Shown here: positions 51,055 through 58,627 of the stretch, one piece after another
How positions within the stretch are numbered: position 1 is the first letter of the stretch
Layout: each line of letters starts with the position of its first letter
Assembly: GCF_001704635.1 (NCBI RefSeq)
Contig: NZ_MAXF01000030.1
Span: forward strand, 1-64,000
Length of the DNA stretch: 64,000 bases
From: Streptomyces sparsogenes
GTDB taxonomy: Bacteria > Actinomycetota > Actinomycetes > Streptomycetales > Streptomycetaceae
Direction: 5' to 3'
The notes under the pieces: generated by a model
Databases searched by the model: none
Told to the model about the DNA's origin: nothing
The model's input: only the letters and a program-made list of their open reading frames with translations
Program-made: the position numbers and the translations under genes

Positions 51055-52485
51055 TCACGGCCGCAGGGCGGGCTCACGCTCGACGTCCCGCCGGTCCAGC
51101 CGCGCGTCGTACGGGGCGAGCGGGCGCGCCGCGGGCTCCACGCCCGCCCAGCGCTGCACCGCGGCCGTGGCCTTCGCCTTCTCATCCGCCGCAAGTTGGC
51201 CGATATTCGACCCGTGATTTCCGCCCGCGACGGTGTAGACGTAAGCATCCTGCGCGCCCTTGCCGAGCCGGAACGGCTCCGCGCCCCACGGGTCGTTCTG
51301 CCCGTACACGAACAGCATCCGCCGCGCGTCGTGCCGCACCCAGCTGTCGATGTCCCGCATCGCCGCCGGCCGGAACCGCATCGGGATGTCGCGGGGCACA
51401 TAGCTGCGCGGCACGTACGTGCCCGGGTAGCGCAGCAGCCCGTCCAGGTGCGGGGTGTCGAACTCGGGCGCGCCCAGCTCGGTGCCCGCCTGGTAGTAGT
51501 ACGGCGTGTAGGGCTCGAGGCCCTGGTCGGTGTAGGCGGAGAAGCCCGAGATGTCGTCGATGAAGGTGTACAGCTCGTCGGTGGAGGCGGTCGGCGCGGG
51601 CACATCGGCGCACTCGGTCACCAGGTGGTACTGCCAGAACGCCCACACCAGGTCGTGGACGACGTTCTCGTACGCCTTGTCCGCGCTGCCGATGACCTCG
51701 AAGGTCTGGCCCTCCTCCTGAGCCCACTTCTGGTAGCGGGCCACGATCTCCTCACGCCGCACCAGCGCCTCGCGCTGCACCGCGTTCAGCCGGGAGCGGC
51801 ACTCGGGCGTGCCGACGGACGCGAAGAAGCGGCTGTACGCCGAGTCCTCCTTGTCCACCACGTCGTTGGGCGCCACATACGCGACGGTGCCGTCCATGTC
51901 GTGCGGGTAGAAGCGGCGGTAGTAGGTGGCCGTCATGCCGCCCTTGCTGCCGCCGGTGGCCAGCCACCGCTTGCCGTAGATCCCCTTCAGGGCCCGGAAG
52001 AGGCGGTGCTGGTCGCTGGCCGCCTGCCAGATGTCCAGCTTGGACCAGTCGGCGGGGTTCGGCCGGGACGGGGTGAAGAAGCGGTACTCCAGCGAGACCT
52101 GGTTGCCGTCCACGAGCTGGGTCGGCTCGCTGCGCCGCGGGCTGGTGTTGACGTCGTAGCCGGAGGTGAAGAACACCGTCGGCCGGTCGGTGGACCGGTG
52201 CAGCAGGGTGAACCGCTGCTCGAACGTCCCCTTGGACGGGTGCCGGTGGTCGACCGGCTGGGTGTAGGTCAGCACGAGGAAGCGGTAGCCCGCGTAGGGC
52301 TTCTCCTCCACGAACCTCATCCCGGGTATCGCGAGTATTCGGTCCTTGATGTCCGGCTCGGCGGTGGCCCGCTCGCCGGTGGTCCGCTCGCCGGCGGCCG
52401 GTGCCGCGGACGCGCCGCCGGCGCCCGCGCCGACCGCCCCCACCAGCATCACGAGCGCCACCAGCCATCTGAGCGCCTTGCCCAT
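51055..52485 (-). CDS. Secreted S37-family tripeptidyl/prolyl aminopeptidase
   Basis: This 476-residue protein has a Sec-type signal peptide (MGKALRWLVALVMLVGAVGA, Ala-rich cleavage region) and the S37 peptidase pattern: FVEEKPYAGYRFLVLTYTQPVDH, RPTVFFTSGYDV and the nucleophile elbow GGSKGG with Ser180. Later His and Asp candidates are VAGGNHGSNIG and FVYGQNDPWG. S37 enzymes remove tri- or tetrapeptides from the N-termini of extracellular proteins in Streptomyces. The start is ATG 52485 after GGGGAGGAC. It lies 128 bp upstream of lanA on the same strand, so it might trim the leader of the class I peptide, but it may also be an unrelated backbone gene. Confidence 0.88.
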   Translation of the reverse strand: MGKALRWLVALVMLVGAVGAGAGGASAAPAAGERTTGERATAEPDIKDRILAIPGMRFVEEKPYAGYRFLVLTYTQPVDHRHPSKGTFEQRFTLLHRSTDRPTVFFTSGYDVNTSPRRSEPTQLVDGNQVSLEYRFFTPSRPNPADWSKLDIWQAASDQHRLFRALKGIYGKRWLATGGSKGGMTATYYRRFYPHDMDGTVAYVAPNDVVDKEDSAYSRFFASVGTPECRSRLNAVQREALVRREEIVARYQKWAQEEGQTFEVIGSADKAYENVVHDLVWAFWQYHLVTECADVPAPTASTDELYTFIDDISGFSAYTDQGLEPYTPYYYQAGTELGAPEFDTPHLDGLLRYPGTYVPRSYVPRDIPMRFRPAAMRDIDSWVRHDARRMLFVYGQNDPWGAEPFRLGKGAQDAYVYTVAGGNHGSNIGQLAADEKAKATAAVQRWAGVEPAARPLAPYDARLDRRDVEREPALRP

Positions 52486-52631
52486 GCGTCCTCCCCATGA
52501 GTTCCCACAGATCGCCGAGAACCTATCGGGGCACAGGTGAGGCCGCCAGACCCGCCAACTGGGGCCCGAGTACGGAGAGTTATGGGCTCCGCCCTCTTTT
52601 GTAGCGGGCTGTGATGGCTCATGCTGCCTAC

Positions 52632-53075
52632 ATGGACCGAGACGAACGGCACGACCGGAGCGAACGGGCCGAGCGGCTGACGCAGTATCTGACCGAATTG
52701 CAGGAACGAATCGATCCGCGCTCGCTGGAGCTGCTGATGCGGCTGCTGCGCGAGCTGAGCACCTCACCGGCCGTCCGCGGGGGGACGTACGAACTCGGCA
52801 TGGGGCCGGAGGAGAAGGAGCTGTTCACCCCCGCTCTGCAGGCGGAACTGCTGGTGTTGTTCGGCCTGCTCACCTCCCAGGACGAGCGGGTGGTCGTCGA
52901 CCTCGGCGACAGCCCGCACGCCAAGGGCATGAAGGTCCTGGTCCCCCAGGACCGGGCGGACGACCCCGACTTCCTGCTCCGCCACAAGCAGCGGGTCGCG
53001 GCCGAGGCGGAGCAGCGGGAGCGGGACCGGCGCGAGGTGGAGGGGATAGCCAGGGCCAGCGGCATGGAACCATGA
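52632..53075 (+). CDS. Conserved hypothetical cytoplasmic protein
   Basis: This 147-residue protein is acidic and helical, with a charged N-terminus (MDRDERHDRSERAERLTQYL), a helix-rich core (LQERIDPRSLELLMRLLRELSTS, LFTPALQAELLVLFGLLTSQ) and a charged coiled-coil-like end (KQRVAAEAEQRERDRREVEG). I recognise no domain or catalytic motif, and there is no signal or membrane segment. Three in-frame starts compete, GTG 52611, ATG 52614 and ATG 52632, and none has a clear ribosome site. A leaderless transcript beginning near 52611 is possible because a TTGTAG -10-like element lies just upstream. It is divergent from the S37 peptidase gene. Confidence 0.65.
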   Translation: MDRDERHDRSERAERLTQYLTELQERIDPRSLELLMRLLRELSTSPAVRGGTYELGMGPEEKELFTPALQAELLVLFGLLTSQDERVVVDLGDSPHAKGMKVLVPQDRADDPDFLLRHKQRVAAEAEQRERDRREVEGIARASGMEP

Positions 53076-53142
53076 TGTAACGGTGGGTAACACTGCCTGA
53101 ATGCCCAGAGTCACCACGGGGGCCAGGCCGACAATCGCCAGG

Positions 53143-53189
53143 CAACGACCGTCAGGCGACAGCCGTGGGGCAACGACCGTCAGGCGACA
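53143..53189. repeat. Direct repeat between convergent genes
   Basis: CAACGACCGTCAGGCGACA occurs at 53143-53161 and 53171-53189 (28-bp period). A third, partial match, CGCGACGACCGTCGG, lies at 53212-53226 inside the end of the ABC exporter gene. No stem-loop terminator is obvious in this 130-bp gap. Confidence 0.7.
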
Positions 53190-53208
53190 ACCGGTCGGCC
53201 GACAGCCG

Positions 53209-56200
53209 TCACGCGACGACCGTCGGCGCCGTCTCCCCCGTGAAGGTGCGCCACAGCTCGGCGTACCGGCCCCCGCGGGCCACCAGTTCCTCGTGCGTAC
53301 CGTCCTCGACGACCCGCCCGTGGTCCAGGACCACCACCCGGTCCGCACGGGCCGCGGTCGTCAGCCGGTGCGCGACGACCAGCGTGGTGCGCCTGCCGGC
53401 CAGGCGGTCCGTGGCCTGGTTGACCAGCGCCTCGGTGGCCAGGTCAAGCGCGGCCGTGGCCTCGTCGAGCAGCAGGATGTCCGGGTCGACCAGCTCCGCG
53501 CGCGCCAGCGCGATCAGCTGACGCTGCCCGGCGGACAGATTGCGCCCGCGCTCGGTCACCTCGTGCAGATAGCCGCCGTCGAGCGAGGCCACCATGGCGT
53601 GGGCGCCGACCGCGCGGGCCGCCGCCTCAACCTCCGCGTCGCTCGCGTCCGGGCGGCCGTACGCGATGGCGTCGCGCACCGTCCCGGGGAACAGGTACGG
53701 CTCCTGCGGGACGACCCCCAGGCGGTTGCGGTACGCGGTGAGGTCCAGCTCCCGCAGATCCGTGCCGTCCACCCGCACGGCCCCCGAGGTGGGGTCGTAG
53801 AACCGCGCCACCAGCTTGACGAGCGTGGACTTGCCCGCGCCCGTCTCGCCGACGAAGGCCACGGTCTGCCCGGCGGGGATCCTCAGGTCGATGCCCGCCA
53901 GCGCCTCCTCGCCCTCGTCCCCGTAGCCGAAGCGCACCCCGTCGAAGGCGATCTCGCCGCGCAGCTCCCGCACCTCGCGCGGCGCCTTGGCGAGCGGCGT
54001 CTTCGTCGGCTCGCGCAGCAGCTCCTGGATGCGGCGCAGCGAGACGGTGGCCTGCTGGTAGCCGTCGAAGACCTGCGACAGCTGCTGCACGGGCGCGAAG
54101 AACAGGTCGATGTAGAGCAGATAGGCGACCAGCGCGCCCGCCGTCAGCGTGCCCTCGCCGACCCGCCCGGCGCCGACGATCAGCACCAGCGCGGCCGCGA
54201 CGGACGACAGCAGCTGGACGAAGGGGAAGTACACCGAGATCAGCCACTGGCCGCGCACCCGCGCCTGCCGGTACGCGTCGCTGCGCCCCGCGAACCGCTC
54301 CCGGCCCGCCCGCTCGCGCCGGAACGCCTGCACGATGCGCAGCCCGGCCACGCTCTCCTGGAGGTCGGCGTTGACCACGCTGACCCGCTCCCGCGCCAGC
54401 TCGTACGCCTTGACGCTCCTGCGCCGGAAGAAGACCGTGCCGACGACGAGCAGCGGCAGCGCCGCGAAGACCACCAGGGCCAGCTGGACGTCGATGACCA
54501 GCAGCGCGACCAGGATGCCGAAGAAGGTCAGCAGGCTGACGACGGCGGTGACCAGGCCCGTCTGGAGGAACGAGGACAGCGCGTCCACGTCGGTGGTCAT
54601 CCGGGTCATGATCTTGCCGGTCAGCTCGCGCTCGTAGTAGTCGAGCCCCAGCCGCTGGAGCTGCGCGAAGATCTTCACGCGCAGCGCGTACAGGACGCGC
54701 TCGCCGGTCCGCCCGGTCATCCGCGTCTCGCCGATCTGCGCCGCCCACTGTGCGAGGACGACGACGAGCGCGAGCGCGGAGGCGGCCCACACCGCCCCGA
54801 GCGCCATCCGCTGCACGCCCTGGTCGATGCCGTGCCGGATGAGCACCGGCAGCAGCAGCCCGGCGAGCGCGTCGATCGCGACCAGCAGCAGGCTGACCGC
54901 GAGCGGCGCCCCGAACCCGCGCAGCAGTTGCCGCAGCCCGTACTCCCGCTCGGGCCGCGCGGCCCGCTCCTCGTCCACGTCCGGCGTGTCGGTCGCGGGC
55001 GGCAGCGCCGCGACCTTGGCCAGCAGCCCGGGCGTGGCGGGCATCCCCGCCAGCGCCCCGGCCATCCCGGGGCCGGCCGCGACGGCCGGGGCGCCCGCGC
55101 CCCCGGCCCCCGCGTCGGCCCCTGATCCGGCGGCCTCGCGCCGCACCCACAGCTCGGGCGTCACACCGCCCGAGTGGTGGGTCGCGTGGCGGTCGGGCCG
55201 GGCCTCGCCGTCGCCGTCGGGCAGGGCGTGGTCGGCGGCGCCGGTGCGGCCTTCCCTGCGCGCGAGGCTGCTGCTGATGACCGCGCGGGCCACGGCACGG
55301 TCCGCCCGCGCGGCCCAGCCCTCGGCCGTGGCCGCGCGGTCGCCGTCCGGGCGCGGCGCGCCGGGAGTGTCGTCAAGCGCGGGCGCGACGAGCCCGGCGG
55401 CCGCCGCCTCCCCGCCGAAGGCCCCGGCGAACGCGCCCGCGCCGGAGCCCGCCTGCTCGTCGGGGGCCGCGGCGCCCGCCGGGTCGCGGGTGATGCCGCT
55501 CAGTTCCTCGGGGTCGGTCAGCAGCCGGCGGTAGAGGGCGCTGCGCTCGCGCAGCTCCTCGTCCGTACCGACGTCGGCGAGGCGGCCCCGGTCGAGTACG
55601 GCGATCCGGTCGGCGAGGGCGAGGGTGGAGAGGCGGTGGGCGATGAGCAGGGTCGTGCGCCCGGCCATGACGCCCCGCAGGGCCTCGTGGATCTCGTGCT
55701 CGACGCGCGCGTCCACCGCCGAGGTGGCGTCGTCGAGGACCAGCAGGCGCGGGTCGGTGAGGATGGCGCGGGCCAGGGCGACACGCTGGCGCTGGCCGCC
55801 GGAGAGGGTCAGGCCCTGCTCGCCGACCTGCGTGTCGTAGCCGTCCGGCAGCGCGGAGATGAAGCCGTCGGCCTGGGCGGCGCGGGCGGCCGCGCGGATC
55901 TGCTCGTTGGTCGCGTCCGGCGCGCCGTACGCGATGTTGGCGCGCACCGTGTCGGAGAACAGGAAGCTGTCCTCGGGCACCAGCCCGATCGCGGCGCGCA
56001 GCGACTCGTACGTCAGCTCGCGCACGTCGTGGCCGCCGACCCGGACCGCCCCCGCCGACACGTCGTAGAAGCGCGGCAGGAGCAGCGAGAGCGTGGACTT
56101 GCCGCTGCCGGAGGCGCCGACGACCGCGACCGTCTCGCCCGGCTCGATCCGCAGGGACAGGTCGTCGAGGACGGGGCGCTCGGGGGCGTAGCCGAAGGTG

Positions 56201-57306
56201 ACGTGGTCGAACTCGACCGTCGCGGGCGCGTCGGCGGGCAGCTCCCGCGCGTCGGGGCGCTCCTCGATGGCCGGCTCGGTGTCGATCAGCTCGAAGACCC
56301 GCTCGACGCCGGCCCGGGCCTGCTGCCCGACCGTGAGGACCATCGTGAGCATCCGGACCGGCCCGACGAGCTGTGCGAGGTAGGTGGAGAAGGCGACGAA
56401 GGTGCCGAGCGTGACCTGGCCGCGGGTGGCCATCCAGCCGCCGAGGGCCAGCATGGCGACCTGGCCGAGGGCGGGCACGGCCTGGAGGGCGGGGGTGTAG
56501 CGGGAGTTGAGCCGTACGGTCCGCAGCCGGGCGGCGAACAGCCGGCGGCCGACCTCGCGGAGCTTCCCGGTCTCCTGCTCCTCCTGCCCGAAGCCCTTGA
56601 CGACGCGGACGCCGGTGACCGCCCCGTCCACGACCCCGGCGACGGCCGCCGCCTGCCCCTGGGCGTACCAGGTGGCGGGGAACAGCCGGGTGCGGCTGCG
56701 CGAGGCGAGGATCCACAGGGCGGGGGCGACGGCGAGCGCGACCACGGTGAGCAGCGGGGAGAGCACCGCCATCACGACCAGGGAGATCACGAAGAGCAGG
56801 ACGTTGCCGATCATCATCGGCGCCATGAACAGCAGGCCCTGGATGAGCTGGAGGTCGCTGGTGGCCCGGCCGACGACCTGGCCGGTGTTCAGCTCGTCCT
56901 GCCGCCTGCCGTCGAACCGGGAGATCGACGCGAACATCTCGGTGCGCAGGTCGTGCTGGACGTCCAGCGCGAGCCGGCCGCCGTAGTAGCGCCTGAGGAA
57001 GGTGAGCCCGTAGACGAGGACCGCGGCGACGATCAGCAGGGTGGCCCAGGGGGCGAGGGAGCGCTCGTGCCGGACGATCACATCGTCGATGATCAGCTTG
57101 GTGACGAGCGGCACCAGCGCCGTCACCGCCATCCCGCCGAGCGAGGCGCCGAGGGCCAGCAGCACATCGCGGCGGTACCGCCAGCAGTAGCGGATCAGCC
57201 GCCGTGCCCAGCCGTCCTGCCGGGCGTCTTCCTGCCCGGCCGGGGCGCCGTCCTGCCGCGTGCCGCCCTGCCGTGTGTCCGCGTCGTCCGCCCGCGCGTC
57301 CGCCAC
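53209..57306 (-). CDS. Fused two-half ABC exporter, heterodimer type
   Basis: This 1,365-residue protein contains two complete half-exporters in one chain. Half one: membrane domain about 35-330, ATPase with Walker A GASGSGKST (Lys403), signature LSGGQRQRV and Walker B ending Asp525-Asp526, so the usual catalytic Glu is Asp. Half two: membrane domain about 810-1080, Walker A GETGAGKST (Lys1159), signature LSAGQRQL and catalytic Glu1282. One degenerate and one active site is the pattern of asymmetric exporters of drugs, lipids or peptides. A Gly-Ala-Pro-rich linker of about 200 residues joins them. The start is GTG 57306 after GGGAGG. The substrate is unknown. The nearby class I lanthipeptide lacks a transporter, but any link is speculative. 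Confidence 0.92.
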   Translation of the reverse strand: MADARADDADTRQGGTRQDGAPAGQEDARQDGWARRLIRYCWRYRRDVLLALGASLGGMAVTALVPLVTKLIIDDVIVRHERSLAPWATLLIVAAVLVYGLTFLRRYYGGRLALDVQHDLRTEMFASISRFDGRRQDELNTGQVVGRATSDLQLIQGLLFMAPMMIGNVLLFVISLVVMAVLSPLLTVVALAVAPALWILASRSRTRLFPATWYAQGQAAAVAGVVDGAVTGVRVVKGFGQEEQETGKLREVGRRLFAARLRTVRLNSRYTPALQAVPALGQVAMLALGGWMATRGQVTLGTFVAFSTYLAQLVGPVRMLTMVLTVGQQARAGVERVFELIDTEPAIEERPDARELPADAPATVEFDHVTFGYAPERPVLDDLSLRIEPGETVAVVGASGSGKSTLSLLLPRFYDVSAGAVRVGGHDVRELTYESLRAAIGLVPEDSFLFSDTVRANIAYGAPDATNEQIRAAARAAQADGFISALPDGYDTQVGEQGLTLSGGQRQRVALARAILTDPRLLVLDDATSAVDARVEHEIHEALRGVMAGRTTLLIAHRLSTLALADRIAVLDRGRLADVGTDEELRERSALYRRLLTDPEELSGITRDPAGAAAPDEQAGSGAGAFAGAFGGEAAAAGLVAPALDDTPGAPRPDGDRAATAEGWAARADRAVARAVISSSLARREGRTGAADHALPDGDGEARPDRHATHHSGGVTPELWVRREAAGSGADAGAGGAGAPAVAAGPGMAGALAGMPATPGLLAKVAALPPATDTPDVDEERAARPEREYGLRQLLRGFGAPLAVSLLLVAIDALAGLLLPVLIRHGIDQGVQRMALGAVWAASALALVVVLAQWAAQIGETRMTGRTGERVLYALRVKIFAQLQRLGLDYYERELTGKIMTRMTTDVDALSSFLQTGLVTAVVSLLTFFGILVALLVIDVQLALVVFAALPLLVVGTVFFRRRSVKAYELARERVSVVNADLQESVAGLRIVQAFRRERAGRERFAGRSDAYRQARVRGQWLISVYFPFVQLLSSVAAALVLIVGAGRVGEGTLTAGALVAYLLYIDLFFAPVQQLSQVFDGYQQATVSLRRIQELLREPTKTPLAKAPREVRELRGEIAFDGVRFGYGDEGEEALAGIDLRIPAGQTVAFVGETGAGKSTLVKLVARFYDPTSGAVRVDGTDLRELDLTAYRNRLGVVPQEPYLFPGTVRDAIAYGRPDASDAEVEAAARAVGAHAMVASLDGGYLHEVTERGRNLSAGQRQLIALARAELVDPDILLLDEATAALDLATEALVNQATDRLAGRRTTLVVAHRLTTAARADRVVVLDHGRVVEDGTHEELVARGGRYAELWRTFTGETAPTVVA

Positions 57307-57444
57307 CCGTGACCTCCCGATCCGCCTGTGCTACCGGAAGGCACCAACGCACTGGAGTGCGGATTTCATCCTGCCGCAACAAAACCCGCGGGCAGACGGC
57401 CGCCGGACAGATGACCGGCCGGCGGGCGGACGGCCGGCGGCCTG

Positions 57445-57723
57445 CTACGCGGCGGCCTCGCTCTCCTCCGGTACGACCGCGACGGCCGCGCAGCGCCGCG
57501 CGACCTCGTCGAGCGGGAGCCCGAGGGCCCCGGCCAGCGCGGCGACGGTGAAGAACGCGGGGGTCGGGGCCCGGCCGGTCTCGATCTTGCGGAGGGTCTC
57601 GGCGGAGATCCCGGCCGCGGCGGCGATCTCGGCCATGCTGCGTTCGCCGCGCGCCTGGCGGAGAAGCAGGCCGAGGTGGCGGCCGCGTTCGCGTTCCAGG
57701 GGGGTGAGAGGGGTGCGCACCAT
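57445..57723 (-). CDS. XRE-family helix-turn-helix regulator
   Basis: This 92-residue protein is little more than a Cro/C1-type DNA-binding domain: LGLLLRQARGERSMAEIAAAAGISAETLRKIETGRAPTPAFFTVAALAGALGLPLDEV covers the whole five-helix motif. It starts at ATG 57723 and is divergent from the methionine aminopeptidase gene, with the palindrome ATACCGGTAT between them. It probably controls both genes. The C-terminus is a short Glu-Ala tail with no effector domain. Confidence 0.87.
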   Translation of the reverse strand: MVRTPLTPLERERGRHLGLLLRQARGERSMAEIAAAAGISAETLRKIETGRAPTPAFFTVAALAGALGLPLDEVARRCAAVAVVPEESEAAA

Positions 57724-57736
57724 GACCGTGATACTA

Positions 57737-57746
57737 ATACCGGTAT
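57737..57746. promoter_or_regulatory. Palindromic operator between XRE and map genes
   Basis: ATACCGGTAT is a perfect ten-base palindrome within an AT-rich block (ATACTAATACCGGTATAAG), 14 bp from the regulator start codon and 38 bp from map. It would cover a -10 region on either strand. Confidence 0.6.
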
Positions 57747-57783
57747 AAGAATTGGCTCAAGACGGGGTCGCCAGGAGGCTGCC

Positions 57784-58551
57784 ATGGTGGAGATCAAGAC
57801 CGACGCGTCACTGGACGCCATGCGCGAGGCGGGGCGCGTCGTCGCCGCCGCGCTCGCCGCCACGCAGGAGGCCGCCGCGGTCGGCGTGTCGCTGCGCGAG
57901 CTGGACGAGGTGGCGCGCGCGGTGCTCGCCGAGGCGGGGGCCACCTCCCCCTTCCTCGGCTACCGGCCGCACTTCGCGCCCACCCCCTTCCCCGCCGTCA
58001 TCTGCGCCTCCGTGAACGACGCCATCGTCCACGGCATCCCGGACGGCTACCGGCTGCGCGACGGCGACCTGGTCAGCATCGACTGCGGCGCGATCGTCGA
58101 CGGCTGGGCCGGCGACGCCGCCGTCAGCTTCATCGTCGGCACCCCGCGCCCCGCCGACCAGCGCCTGGTCGAGGCCACCCGGCAGGCCCTGGCGGCGGGC
58201 ATCGAGGCGGCCGTCGTGGGCGCCCGCATGGGGGACATCTCCCACGCCATCGGGGCGGTCGCGCGCGCCGCGGGCTACGGCATCATGGAGGACTACGGCG
58301 GCCACGGCATCGGCCGCAGCATGCACGAGGACCCGCCGGTGCCCAACGAGGGCCGCCCCGGCCGCGGCTACCGGCTCCGGCACGGGCTGGTGCTGGCCAT
58401 CGAGCCGATGTTCACCGCGGGCGGCCACGACGCGTACAACACCGACCCCGACGGCTGGACGCTCCGCACGGTGGACGGCAGCCGCGCGGCGCACAGCGAG
58501 CACACGGTGGCCATCACGGAGGACGGCCCGCGCGTGCTGACGGCGCTGTGA
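57784..58551 (+). CDS. map: Type I methionine aminopeptidase
   Basis: This 255-residue enzyme removes the initiator methionine from new proteins. All five metal ligands are in place: Asp in SIDCGA, Asp in GDAAVSF, His in GGHGIGRSMHEDP, Glu in AIEPMF and Glu in HSEHTVAI, with the substrate-side His in DAIVHGIPDGY. It starts at ATG 57784 behind AGGAGG. Streptomyces usually have several map genes. This one is paired with its own divergent XRE regulator rather than sitting with translation genes, so it is probably an accessory copy. Confidence 0.94.
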   Translation: MVEIKTDASLDAMREAGRVVAAALAATQEAAAVGVSLRELDEVARAVLAEAGATSPFLGYRPHFAPTPFPAVICASVNDAIVHGIPDGYRLRDGDLVSIDCGAIVDGWAGDAAVSFIVGTPRPADQRLVEATRQALAAGIEAAVVGARMGDISHAIGAVARAAGYGIMEDYGGHGIGRSMHEDPPVPNEGRPGRGYRLRHGLVLAIEPMFTAGGHDAYNTDPDGWTLRTVDGSRAAHSEHTVAITEDGPRVLTAL

Positions 58552-58602
58552 GCCGTACGGCGGCGGGGCGGCGCGCGAGCCGTACGGCGGTGGGGGCGGC
58601 GC
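58552..58602. repeat. Imperfect direct repeat between convergent genes
   Basis: GAGCCGTACGGCGG occurs twice (from about 58550 and 58578), flanked by GGGGCGGCGC copies and by a second GGCGCTGTGA like that at the map stop. It looks like a small tandem duplication of the map 3' end. Confidence 0.55.
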
Positions 58603-58627
58603 TGTGACGCCCCCGCCCTAGCCCGCA

